A stretch of 64,000 nucleotides of DNA from Cherax quadricarinatus (Eukaryota > Arthropoda > Malacostraca > Decapoda > Parastacidae): contig NC_091303.1 in NCBI RefSeq assembly GCF_038502225.1, positions 24,578,682 through 24,642,681 of the forward strand, in the 5' to 3' direction. A model generated the notes under the pieces. That model did not search any database. It worked only from the letters and a program-made list of their open reading frames with translations, and was not told where the DNA came from. Both the position numbers and the translations under genes were made by a program. Positions 54,323-64,000 of this stretch are shown in pieces (the first letter of the stretch is position 1; each line of letters begins with the position of its first letter).

Positions 54323-54998
54323 AGTTTTTATCTTTAAACACTTGCTTCCCTCTTACAGTATCAGTGGACAAAGTTTTCCCACAGGCACATAAAATAACAC
54401 AAATTGAATGTAAACTATGCACATAGCACTTACCATAACCACAACAAAAATGTGTTACTTAACCTTTCTCCCACCTTAGGAGAAAAACAACCTGTAAACT
54501 AATATGAAAACAATACTTCCACTGACACCATCTTGGTAAATCTTCTACCAGAAACATGCAACTGTTATTACCCCATACCAGTACATATAGTTCAAAGAAT
54601 GTTTTGAGTTATTTTCGCAGTCAAATAACTCTCCTGGTCAAGCTCCCATGTTAGGTTGTTATGTTGTTATCCCTTATACTTTGACAGTAAGGTTCTCACT
54701 ATATGTTCTAGTGTGGGGTAGCTTTTACTTAATGGCCTTATCTGTCTAGGGGTAATACTTACATCATGACTGATCATCCACAGTGTCTCTGATATCCTTC
54801 CACCAGCCCTCTTCACAGGTTATTTAAACTACTACTATAAAAATATAACTGTATTCTGAATAGATATGTACAGAATATACAATTACAGCACTCACATATT
54901 CAAAACATAAGTCTACACACTCCTTAGCTGTTCTCCCACATGGTGCATCTCAGCAACTTTGCCCTTCCCTCTTCATGACTAATCTCTGGGCTAACCAG

Positions 54999-55485
54999 TG
55001 TTTTGACACACTTTAGTCACCCTGGGTATGGTGGCCCCAACTTAAGTTATAAAAACTCACCCCTGGAGCACACATAATGCCCAAAAGAAATAGAAGAAGG
55101 ACCCAGAGGTCCTGTCAGCTTGGAGTCCACCAACAGAGAGAGAAAGAGAGGGAGGAGCCTAGCTAAGCTCCTCCCACACCCATCAAAAGCAAAAGAATGT
55201 TGCCAAGCACAATTCTCCAGTTACCACAATTATACCACACCTTAATTTTACTTTTACAAAAAGAATTACAACTTTATAAACTACTTAATTTAAATTGTGT
55301 GTTTGTGTGCCTAGTATAACCTATTACATTGAGAAAAACAGGCTTGACTCAGCTGCCTTACAGCCATAAGAGTGATCTGCCCTTATGACATTTAGAGCTG
55401 AGTCCCCATCAATTCAATATAATTAGGTATCCCAGAGTAACTTACAGATACATAAATACATGTTGGGTCCCATAGCCCCATAACA
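54999..55485 (-). repeat. Inverted LTR, right copy (5' LTR relative to gag)
   Basis: On the minus strand starts TGTTATGG and ends about GTCAAAACA. TGGTTAGCCCAGAG follows one base further, where a tRNA primer site would be expected to begin with TGG. Differs from the left copy at scattered sites. Confidence 0.85.
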
Positions 55486-55557
55486 GTTACCTAATATTTT
55501 CATCTTATCACCTTACTCTTTCTTATATTCACTTTTATTTTCCTTCTTTTACATACC

Positions 55558-56190
55558 CTACACAAACTCATTAACCAACCTCTGCAACTTCACTTTGGAA
55601 TCTCCCAAAAGCACAGTGTCATCAGCACAGAGCAACTGTGACAACTCCCACTTTGTGCTAGATTCTTTATCTTTTAACCCCACACCTCTTGTCAACACCC
55701 AAGCATTCACTTCTCTTACAACTCCATCTATAAATATACTGAACAACCATGATGACATTACACATCCCTGTCTAAGGCCTATTTTTACTGGGAAATAATC
55801 TCCCTCTTTCCTACATACTCTAACCTGAGTCTCACTATCCTCATAAAGACTCTTTACTGCTTTCAATAACCTATCTATTCCATACATTTGCAACATCTGC
55901 CACATTACCCCCCTATCCACCCTATCATACACCTTTTCCAAATCCATAAATGCCACAAAAGCCTCTTTACCCTTATCTAAACACTATTCACCTATGTGTT
56001 TCACTGAAAACACTTCGTCTACATACCCCCTACCCTTTCTAAAGCCTCCTTGTTCATCTGCTATCCTACTCTCCGTCTTATTCTTAATTCTTTCAATAAT
56101 AACTTTACCATACATTTTACCATGTATACTCAACAGACTTATTCCCCTATAATTTTTACACTCTCTTTTGTCCCCTTTGTCTTTATACAA
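55558..56190 (-). pseudogene. RTE-like LINE ORF, reverse transcriptase part
   Basis: Open pieces read ECKNYRGISLLSIHGKMYGK, then after a TAG (AFMDLEKVYDRVDRGVMW, motif A) through GLRQGCVMSSWLF (motif B) to LLCADDTVLLGD, where motif C has Cys for Phe. A further stop follows LVNEFV. Dead copy. Confidence 0.85.
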
Positions 56191-56309
56191 AGGAACTATG
56201 CATGCTCTCTGCCAATCCCTTGGTACCTTACATTACTAATCATTTCTTTCTTATCATTCACACTACATCTGTGCACATTCAAACATCCCAATTTTATAAG
56301 GTTTTTCTT

Positions 56310-56530
56310 TTCACACATAACTTAAGGAAGAAGAATTCTGTTCCACTTACCCATGGAGATAAGCAGAAATAAACAAGAACAAGAAATAATAAGAAAATAG
56401 AAGAAAACCCAGAGGAGTTAGAATATATATGCTTGAACATGCATGTGTAGTGTGACCTAAGTATAAGCAGAAGTACCAAGACATACCTGCAACCTTGCAT
56501 GCTTATGAGACAGAAAAATAACACCAGCAA
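56310..56530 (-). repeat. Repeat shared with 58688-59050 and 61515-61850
   Basis: Shares GAAGAATTCTGTTCCACTT and GTGTAGTGTGACCTAAGT blocks in the same order as the other two copies. Probably the 3' part of an RTE-like LINE family. Confidence 0.6.
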
Positions 56531-56785
56531 ATATTGAATATATAGTATTTTTACCTCATAATTATTAGCTAAGAAAGATACCTGTATTGTAAAATCATCT
56601 AGGAAGATAATATTGTACATCAATTACTGTTTCCTGCTACAGTAATACAAAAACATACACCCTAAAGACTACAACAATATTAACTTATAAAGTCCCATAA
56701 TATTTACTTAAAATAAAAAAAAATGGTAAATGTTATGGTAATATTAAAGCAAAATGCCTCATTAATCAAGTATTAAACATCTTAC

Positions 56786-56894
56786 CCCATTAGCTCCGTC
56801 TGGAGGTGCCATGAATGAAGGTGGTCCTATCTCGACATTTGTTCCCTGTCTGAACACGACACTAGAACCAGGAAGACCACGGCCTTTCAGTGTT
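56786..56894 (-). CDS. LRP2: LRP2/megalin-like receptor, juxtamembrane cytoplasmic exon
   Basis: A 109-base exon between acceptor TTTCCAG and donor GTAAGAT on the minus strand. It completes a split codon and then reads TLKGRGLPGSSVVFRQGTNV and EIGPPSFMAPPDGANG, ending at a codon boundary. The VVFRQGTNVEIG stretch resembles the VTFRSG...MDIG block that follows the membrane helix in vertebrate megalin. The other two frames contain stops. It joins in phase to LAQWKQL of the 36-base exon. The transmembrane segment should lie in an exon beyond 64000, or was missed. Confidence 0.75.
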
Positions 56895-57075
56895 CTGGAA
56901 ATTATAATGACAGGAAATTTATATAGCTTCATTATAGTATTTTTCCAAAGTTATACATATTCCTAACAAAAAATAGTGTATTTTACAAAATTCATCTTTT
57001 ACTCCTTATCCTGGTCATCAGCCACCCTTAATATCTCCCACTACCCTCCTTCCCTCCCAATTCAGCAGGCAGATA

Positions 57076-57194
57076 CAGGAGGGCCCTGCTTACACAGCAA
57101 GTTAGGTTCTGGGCTACTGCTGTAAAGTGAAAATCACTGTAAGGTAAAACAGTCTTTTTTCCACTTTCAAATGCATATAATAGCCTGACATTTT

Positions 57195-57196
<2 letters not shown>
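57076..57196. repeat. Truncated left end of the CAGGAGGGCCC MITE family
   Basis: TA followed by CAGGAGGGCCCTGCTTACAC, with the same GGTTAGG/TAGGTTCTGG-type subterminal sequence as 42830-44396. It breaks off at the (AT)n array. Confidence 0.7.
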
Positions 57197-57280
<84 letters not shown>

Positions 57281-57297
57281 ATATATATATATATATA
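57197..57297. repeat. (AT)n microsatellite with a short (GT)n insert
   Basis: About 100 bases of AT units with GTGTGTGTGT at about 57271-57280, abutting a Tigger end. Confidence 0.95.
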
Positions 57298-58588
57298 CAG
57301 TGGACTCTTGACTAACACTATTAATCCGTTCCTGAGAGCTAAACGTTAGTCAAAATAATCGTTAGTCAAGTTAATTTTCCCCATAAGAAATAATGGAAAT
57401 CAAATTAATCCGTGCAAGACACCCAAAAGTATTGAAAAAAAAAATTTTAACACATGAAATATTAATTTTAATACACACAAACTGAAGAAGACATGCACAG
57501 TTACATGAAACTTACCTTTATTGAAGATCTGGTGATGACTGATGGGATGGGAAGAGGGGAGTGTGTTGATGGTCTTAGTGTTTAGAAGGGGAATCCCCTT
57601 CCATTAGGACTTGAGGTGGCAAGTCCTTTTTCGGGGTTACTTCCCTTCTTTTAATGCCACTAGGACCAGCTTGAGAGTCACTGGACCTCTGTCGCACAAC
57701 ATATCTGCCCATAGAGGCCTGTACCTCCCGTTTCTTTATGACATTCCTAACGTGTTTCACAACATTGTCAGTGTCACCATTAAACACTTGTTCAGGTTTC
57801 AGTCCTTCACTGTCTATGTACTCCTTGAATTCCTGCACATATTTTTCAGCTGCTTTTTGGTCCAAACTGGCAGCCTCACCATGCCTTATCACACTATGTA
57901 TGCCACTACGATTCTTAAATCTCTCAAACCAACCTTTGCTGGCCTTAAATTCACTCACATCACCACTAGTTGCTGGCATTTTTCTAATTAAATCGTCATG
58001 CAACTTCCTAGCCTTTTCACATATGATCGCTTGAGAGATGCTATCTCCTGCTATCTGTTTTTCGTTTATCCATACCAATAACAGTCTCTCAACATCTTCT
58101 ATCACTTGCGATCTCAGTTTCAAAAACATAGTTGCACCTTTGGCAAGAACTGCTTCCTTGATTGCCGTTTTCTTGGCCACAATAGTAGCAATGGTTGATT
58201 GGGGTTTTGTGTACAGCCTGGCCAGCTCGGAGACATGCACTCCACTTTCATACTTAGCAATGATCTCTTTCTTCATATCCATAGTAATTCTCACCCTTTT
58301 TGCTGTAGGGTTGGCACTAGAAGCTTTCTTGGGGCCCATGGTGACTTATTTTGCAGGTGCAATCACTAAAAAGGCTGTGATAATATGAAATGTTCCGATT
58401 GTATGCTTGGAAGCGACCGCGGTGGCTGGCTGGCTTGTAAACACTGGCCAGAAGTGGACGCGTCTCAGACGGAAGGAATAGTGTTGGTTGAGTTTTTTAG
58501 CGCTAATCGAGGCAAAATTTTTGCGATAAAATGTATCGCTAGTTAGATTTATCGTTAATCGATGCCATCGCTGGTTGAGGGTCCACTG
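57298..58588 (-). mobile_element. Internally deleted Tigger (MGPKK family), copy H
   Basis: The ends CAGTGGACTCTTGACTAACA and CGCTGGTTGAGGGTCCACTG lie with TA on both sides inside (AT)n arrays. The poly(A)/donor motif is at about 57513 on the minus strand. Confidence 0.9.
57575..58339 (-). pseudogene. Tigger transposase with in-frame deletion of the DDE core
   Basis: 254 residues: MGPKKASSANP, both CENP-B-type DNA-binding regions complete to EGLKPEQVFN, then GDTDNVVKHVRNVI and the C-terminus to MEGDSPSKH. The deletion starts exactly where the first catalytic block begins and restores the frame. It gives an open DNA-binding protein lacking nuclease, a plausible repressor-like product, though natural decay is the simpler view. 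Confidence 0.85.
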
Positions 58589-59050
<462 letters not shown>

Positions 59051-59057
59051 GTCACCA

Positions 59058-59182
<125 letters not shown>

Positions 59183-59574
59183 CAGAAGACTGTCATTTAA
59201 CACGGTAGTTACGTTCCAGAAAACACCGTGTTAGGTAAAACCGTGTCAGATGAACTGAAGAACTTATAGGAAAAATAGGGTTACGTTCCTGAGAGCACCA
59301 AAAAAGCCAAACAACTTTTTTTAGGCCTCCACATCTTACAAAAATAAAAGTGAATATGTAATCGAAGTTCATTGTTAATATGCATTATGGTGTTTGTACT
59401 GCTGAAGACTACAAATGTAACAGACATAACAATATTTCTTACCTTAAATTGTGGGTGCTGGTGCTTGTGGATGATTGTGAAGAGAGCGGAGAGTTACGCT
59501 GTGGCCCTACTGGGCTGAGGTGGATGGTATAGGTTCTGGTACTGAAGTTGATGGTTGTACTGGAGTGTCTAACT

Positions 59575-59785
59575 TGAAGTCATTCAGTAAGTCAGTCAAG
59601 TGATTCAGTAAGTCAGTCAAGTTATTCAGTAAGTCAAGTCATTCACTAAGTCAAATTGTTCAGTAAATCAATCCAGTTGCTCAATAAGTCAGTCAAGTCA
59701 TTCAGTAAGTCAATCAAGTCATTCAGCAAGTCAGTAAAGTCATTAAGTCAGTCAAGTCGTTCAGTCATTCAATAAGCAGTCAGTC
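59575..59785. repeat. Degenerate tandem repeat, about 20-22-bp unit
   Basis: Roughly ten units of the form GTCATTCAGTAAGTCAGTCAA with variable length. Confidence 0.85.
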
Positions 59786-59869
59786 ACACAAACTTATGTT
59801 TACCTTTTTTTATGTGTACAAAGTAACACTTCATTATTCCCACAGGATGTCTTGTCTAATATCATTGTT

Positions 59870-59960
59870 TCCTTCGTTAATTCTAAGACTTAAATGTTTA
59901 CACCTTTTCTTGCCACTTTGAGCAACACTGGTATGCTTACCAGGTGTCATGATTGCTTGG
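59870..59960 (-). pseudogene. Remnant of a Tigger-type transposase start
   Basis: The minus strand reads MTPGKHTSVAQSGKKRCKHL then SLRINEGNNDI, similar to starts of pogo/Tigger transposases and unlike the MGPKK and MAPKK families here. Nothing catalytic follows. Confidence 0.55.
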
Positions 59961-60277
59961 TAGATACAAGATATAGCAATTAAAAGATCAAAACACAATT
60001 CACAATCACAAACTTGTAGCAGGGAAGTTGGACTAGACACGTATGAAGTACGAATGCTCTGATGGTGGGGTGGTGTCGGGGGGGTGGCTGGGGACAGCGG
60101 GAACCACAACAAGGCAGCCGCTTGAGGAAAAAGGAAGTTTTTTTTTACCTTCCCGCAAACTGAACCATGTTAAATTCATCATACAACGTGTTATATAAAA
60201 TTGTGCCTCAATTCTTCAATCGTGCTATACTCAAATCGTGCCAAATAAACTCGTGCTCAATAACGGTCTACTATATA

Positions 60278-61508
60278 CAGTGGGCCCTCAACCAGCGATG
60301 GCATCGATTAACGATAAATCTGACTAGCGATACATTTAAACGCAAAAATTTTGCCTTGACTAGCGCTTAAAAACCCGACCAGCGCTATTCGTTCCGTACG
60401 AGATGCGTCCACTTTGGCTGGCCTGAGGCGCCTCACTTGTCCCATGGGTGCCAGTGTTTACAAGCCAGCCAGCCACCGCGGTCGCTTCCAAACATACAAC
60501 TGGAACATTTCATATTATCACAGCCTTTGTAGTGATTGCACCTGCAAAATAAGTCACCATGGGCCCCAAGAAACCTTCTAGTGCCAACCCTACAACAAAA
60601 AGGGTGAGAATTACTATGAGATGAAGAAAGAGATCATTGATAAGTATGAAAGTGGAGTGCGTATCTCTGAGCTGGTCAGGTTGTATAATAAACCCCAATC
60701 AACCATCGCTACTATTGTGGGCAAGAAAACGGCAATCAAGGAAGCTGTTCTTGCCAAAGGTGCACCTATGTTTTCGAAACTGAGATCGCAAGCGGTAGAA
60801 GATGTTGAGAGACTCTTATTGGCGTGGATAAACGAGAAACAGATAGCAGGAGATAATAGCATCTCTCAAGCGATCATATGTGAAAAGGCTAGGAAGTTGC
60901 ATGACGATTTAATTAAAAAAATGCCAGCAACTAGTGATGTGAGTGAATTTAAGGCCAGCAAAGGTTGGTTTGAGAGATTTAAGAGGTGTAGTGGATCACA
61001 AAGCAGCTGAAAAATATGTGCAGGAATTCAAGGAGTACATAGACAGTGAAGGACTGAAACCTGAACAAGTGTTTAATTGTGACGAAACAGGCCTGTTTTG
61101 GAAGAAAATGCCAAGCAGGACGTACATTACTCAGGAGGTCCTAGTGGCATTAAAAGAACAAGGGAAGTAACCCGAGAAAAAGACTTGCTACCTCAAGTGC
61201 TAATGGAAGGGGATTCCCCTTCTAAACACTAAGAAGATCAACGGTCTCCCCTCCTCCCATCCCATCAATCATCACCAGATCTTCAATAAAGGTAAGTGTC
61301 ATGTAACTGTGCATGTCTTCTTCAGTTTGTGTGTATTAAAATTAATATTTCATGTGGTAAAAATTTTTTTTCAATACTTTGGGGTGTCTTGCATGGATTA
61401 ATTTGGTTTCCATTGTTTCTTATGGGGAAAATTAACTTGACTAACGATTATTTCGATTAACGATGAGCTCTCAGGAACGGATTAATATCGCTGGTTGAGG
61501 GTCCACTG
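60278..61508 (+). mobile_element. Internally deleted Tigger (MGPKK family), copy G
   Basis: TA flanks, ends CAGTGGGCCCTCAACCAGCG and CGCTGGTTGAGGGTCCACTG. Near-identical to copy F (38243-39512), including its internal deletion junction, with one further deletion of about 40 bases. Confidence 0.92.
60560..61170 (+). pseudogene. Tigger transposase remnant with frameshift
   Basis: Starts MGPKKPSSANPTTKRVRITM, then a one-base loss shifts the frame. From 60621 the correct frame reads MKKEIIDKYESGVRIS through the DNA-binding regions. A 40-base deletion near 60993 shifts it again before FNCDETGLFWKKMPSRTYIT, and the end VLVALKEQGK is the same as in copy F. Broken beyond use. Confidence 0.85.
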
Positions 61509-61514
61509 TATATA

Positions 61515-61850
61515 TTTTTTTTTAACACACCGGCCGTATCCCACCGAGGTGGGGTGGCCCAAAAGGAAAAACGAAAGTTTCTCCTTTTACATTTAGTAAT
61601 ATATATACAGGAAAAGGGGTTACTAGCCCCTTGCTCCTGGCATTTTAGTCGCCTCTTACAACACACATGGCTTACAGAGGAAGAATTCTGTTCCACTTCC
61701 CATGGAGGTAAGAGGAAATAAACAAGAACAAGAAGGTGTGTATATATATGCTTGTACATGTATGTGTAGTGTGACCTAAGTGTAAGTAGAATTAGCAAGA
61801 CGTACCTGAAATCTTGCATGTGTATGAGACAAAAAAAGACACCAGTAATC
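61515..61850. repeat. Dispersed repeat, copy 3 of the CACCGAGG(T/C)GGGGTGGCC family
   Basis: Begins TTTAACACACCGGCCGTATC and follows 58688-59050 closely. A CACTTGGCAGGACGGTAGTA block follows to about 61950. Confidence 0.7.
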
Positions 61851-61953
61851 CTACCATCATGTAAAACAATTACAGGCTTCCATTTTACACTCACTTGGCA
61901 GGACGGTAGTACTTCCCTGGGCGGATACTGTTTCCCAACCTACTACCTAATAC

Positions 61954-62033
<80 letters not shown>
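61954..62033. repeat. (TA)n microsatellite at a LINE 5' truncation point
   Basis: About 40 TA units, with the LINE open frame starting directly after. Confidence 0.95.
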
Positions 62034-62034
<1 letters not shown>

Positions 62035-64000
62035 AGCGAATATTGGCAGAAAGGTGGGCTAGTGCAAAGATGAGTAGTGGGGGGGTTGAAGAGGGTTGGA
62101 ATAGTTTTAAAAATGCAGTATTAGAATGTGGGGCAGAAGTTTGTGGTTATAGGAGGGTGGGGGCAGGAGGAAAGAGGAGTGATTGGTGGAATGATGAAGT
62201 AAAGGGTGTGATAAAAGAGAAAAAGGTAGCTTACGAGAGGTTTTTACAAAGCAGAAGTGTTATAAGAAGAGCAGAGTATATGGAGAGTAAAAGAAAGGTG
62301 AAGAGAGTGGTGAGAGAGTGCAAAAGGAGAGCAGATGAAAGAGTGGGAGAGGCACTGTCAAGAAATTTTAATGAAAATAAGAAAAAATTTTGGAGTGAGT
62401 TAAACAAGTTAAGAAAGCCTAGGGAAAGTATGGATTTGTCAGTTAAAAACAGAGTAGGGGAGTTAGTAGATGGGGAGAGGGAGGTATTAGGTAGATGGCG
62501 AGAATATTTTGAGGAACTTTTAAATGTTAAGGAAGAAAGGGAGGCGGTAATTTCATGCACTGGCCAGGGAGGTATACCATCTTTTAGGAGTGAAGAAGAG
62601 CAGAATGTAAGTGTGGTGGAGGTACGTGAGGCATTACGTAGAATGAAAGGGGGTAAAGCAGCTGGAACTGATGGGATCATGACAGAAATGTTAAAAGCAG
62701 GGGGGGATATAGTGTTGGAGTGGTTGGTACTTTTGTTTAATAAATGTATGAAAGAGGGGAAGGTACCTAGGGATTGGCGGAGAGCATGTATAGTCCCTTT
62801 ATATAAAGGGAAAGGGGACAAAAGAGATTGTAAAAATTATAGAGGAATAAGTTTACTGAGTATACCAGGAAAAGTATACGGTAGGGTTATAATTGAAAGA
62901 ATTAGAGTTAAGACAGAATGTAGAATTGCGGACGAGCAAGGAGGCTTCAGAGTGGGTAGGGGATGTGTAGATCAAGTGTTTACATTGAAACACATATGTG
63001 AACAGTATTTAGATAAAGGTAGGGAAGTTTTTATTGCATTTATGGATTTAGAAAAGGCATATGATAGAGTGGATAGAGGAGCAATGTGGCAGATGTTGCA
63101 AGTATATGGAATAGGTGGTAAGTTACTAAATGCTGTAAAGAGCTTTTATGAGGATAGTGAGGCTCAGGTTAGGGTGTGTAGAAGAGAGGGAGAATACTTC
63201 CCGGTAAAAGTAGGTCTTAGACAGGGATGTGTAATGTCACCATGGTTGTTTAATATATTTATAGATGGGGTTGTAAAAGAAGTAAATGCTAGGGTGTTCG
63301 GGAGAGGGGTGGGATTAAATTATGGGGAATCAAATTCAAAATGGGAATTGACACAGTTACTTTTTGCTGATGATACTGTGCTTATGGGAGATTCTAAAGA
63401 AAAATTACAAAGGTTAGTGGATGAGTTTGAGAATGTGTGTAAAGGTAGAAAGTTGAAAGTCAACATAGAAAAGAGTAAGGTGATGAGGGTATCAAATGAT
63501 TTAGATAAAGAAAAATTGGATATCAAATTGGGGAGGAGGAGTATGGAAGAAGTGAATGTTTTCAGATACTTGGGAGTTGACGTGTCGGCGGATGGATTTA
63601 TGAAGGATGAGGTTAATCATAGAATTGATGAGGGAAAAAAGGTGAGTGGTGCGTTGAGGAATATGTGGAGTCAAAAAACGTTATCTATGGAGGCAAAGAA
63701 GGGAATGTATGAAAGTATAGTAGTACCAACACTCTTATATGGATGTGAAGCTTGGGTGGTAAATGCAGCAGCGAGGAGACGGTTGGAGGCAGTGGAGATG
63801 TCCTGTCTAAGGGCAATGTGTGGTGTAAATATTATGCAGAAAATTCGGAGTGTGGAAATTAGGAGAAGGTGTGGAGTTAATAAAAGCATTAGTCAGAGGG
63901 CAGAAGAGGGGTTGTTGAGGTGGTTTGGTCATTTAGAGAGAATGGATCAAAGTAGAATGACATGGAAAGCATATAAATCTATAGGGGAAGGAAAGAGGGG
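62034..64000 (+). CDS. RTE-like LINE reverse transcriptase, open to the window edge
   Basis: An uninterrupted frame of 655 codons from 62034, first ATG at 62070, running off the right edge. It is 5'-truncated: no endonuclease is present, and the frame emerges from the (TA)n array. A basic linker (about 60-200) leads to RT blocks GKAAGTDGIMTEMLK, YRGISLLSIPGKVYG, motif A at about residue 335 (AFMDLEKAYDRVDRG), GLRQGCVMSPWLF, and motif C at about 444 (LLFADDTVLMGD) with both Asp. Then FRYLGVDVSADGFM, TLLYGCEAWVVN and RAEEGLLRWFGHLERM of the C-terminal domain follow. No stop over almost 2 kb makes it the youngest copy of its family here. A 5'-truncated LINE lacks its promoter, so expression would need outside transcription. 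Confidence 0.85.

Larger units (their letters stand above)
52707..55485 (-). mobile_element. Retroelement with inverted LTRs, 5-bp target duplication
   Basis: Both ends are the same sequence in opposite orientation: TGTTATGGGGCTATGGGACC at the left, its complement at the right. The flanking GTTAC (52702-52706 and 55486-55490) occurs once in the uninterrupted LINE. LTR-like units of 497 and 487 bases enclose an untranslated leader and one gag-like gene on the minus strand. No protease, RT or integrase is present. Confidence 0.85.
51823..56232 (-). mobile_element. RTE-like LINE copy split by an LTR-type element
   Basis: On the minus strand the RT starts near 56232 (GTAAGGTACCAAGGGATTGG) and runs to 55491. 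It continues across the inserted element at 52706 and ends in a 3' UTR near 51823 (CCACCTTGGTGGGAAAT-type phrase on the minus strand). Removing 52707-55485 plus one GTTAC restores a continuous LINE alignment with the copy at 18148-19640. Confidence 0.85.
36534..56785 (-). other. 20 kb LRP2 intron crowded with transposable elements
   Basis: Donor GTAAGAT at 56785 and acceptor TTTATAG before 36533, both on the minus strand. It contains at least nine DNA-transposon insertions, four LINE pieces and one LTR element, listed separately. The exon phases either side (0 and 0) agree, so no exon need be missing between them. Confidence 0.65.

Noticed and set aside
52707..55485. Ordinary LTR retrotransposon with direct LTRs
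   Set aside because: The two end sequences are reverse complements of each other, not direct copies; both outer termini read TGTTATGG inward.
57028..57318. Open frames of alternating Ile and Tyr here and at 58346-58720 and 58987-59196
   Set aside because: Translations of (AT)n microsatellites.

Overview
The window looks like nuclear DNA of a decapod crustacean, most likely a crayfish. I infer this from the repeat content, not from a marker gene: Tigger/pogo-type DNA transposons with CAGTGG...CCACTG ends, tRNA-derived SINEs ending in (ATT)n, LINEs of CR1-like, I/Nimb-like and RTE-like type, TTAA-flanked non-autonomous elements, and long di- and trinucleotide microsatellites. There are no bacterial-style genes. 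Almost every long open frame belongs to a transposable element.

Two host genes can be supported. At the left edge (309-359, + strand) lies a 17-codon first coding exon matching the start of the FMR1/FXR (fragile X protein) family. It has a strong start context and a splice donor at the family's expected place. Just upstream are two pure trinucleotide arrays, (GCA)58 touching the window edge and (TCA)36, and the reading frame through both arrays into the FMR1 start is open. On the minus strand, three exons (56786-56894, 36498-36533, 35340-35699) join in phase to give the cytoplasmic tail of an LRP2/megalin-like endocytic receptor, with an NPxY motif, a proline-rich stretch and an acidic C-terminus. 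Its 3' UTR runs to about 33985. FMR1 exon 2 and the LRP2 transmembrane exon were not found.

Layout: 1-360 repeats and FMR1 exon 1. 360-4900 intron-like sequence with SINEs, a fold-back, small TTAA elements and a decayed pogo-like transposase. 4.9-17.6 kb is a deep nest: the half of one TTAA element has been split by successive TA-targeting insertions, including a full-length Tigger (4910-7248), a MITE (7282-7803), an older Tigger derivative (7918-12131) that itself holds two elements, a repeat-expanded Tigger derivative (12284-13871) and a Tigger (13894-17473) carrying another Tigger (14926-17270). 18.1-23.9 kb holds LINE fragments and the second repeat-bearing Tigger. 25.1-33.7 kb holds two adjoining TTAA elements, the first carrying a nearly complete 6.6 kb I/Nimb-like LINE with a 13-bp target duplication. 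34.0-36.5 kb is the end of LRP2. 36.5-56.8 kb is one LRP2 intron filled with nested elements, including an unusual retroelement whose two LTRs are inverted (52707-55485). 56.9-64 kb continues as Tigger derivatives, (TA)n arrays and an RTE-like LINE whose open frame runs off the window.

The host genes show no operon-like cooperation. The mobile elements form a recognisable community: intact Tigger transposases (5171-6964, 9940-11730 and nearly 15186-16934) are potential sources for the internally deleted copies around them, and most Tigger copies keep one composite 3' signal, a poly(A) hexamer abutting a splice-donor consensus.
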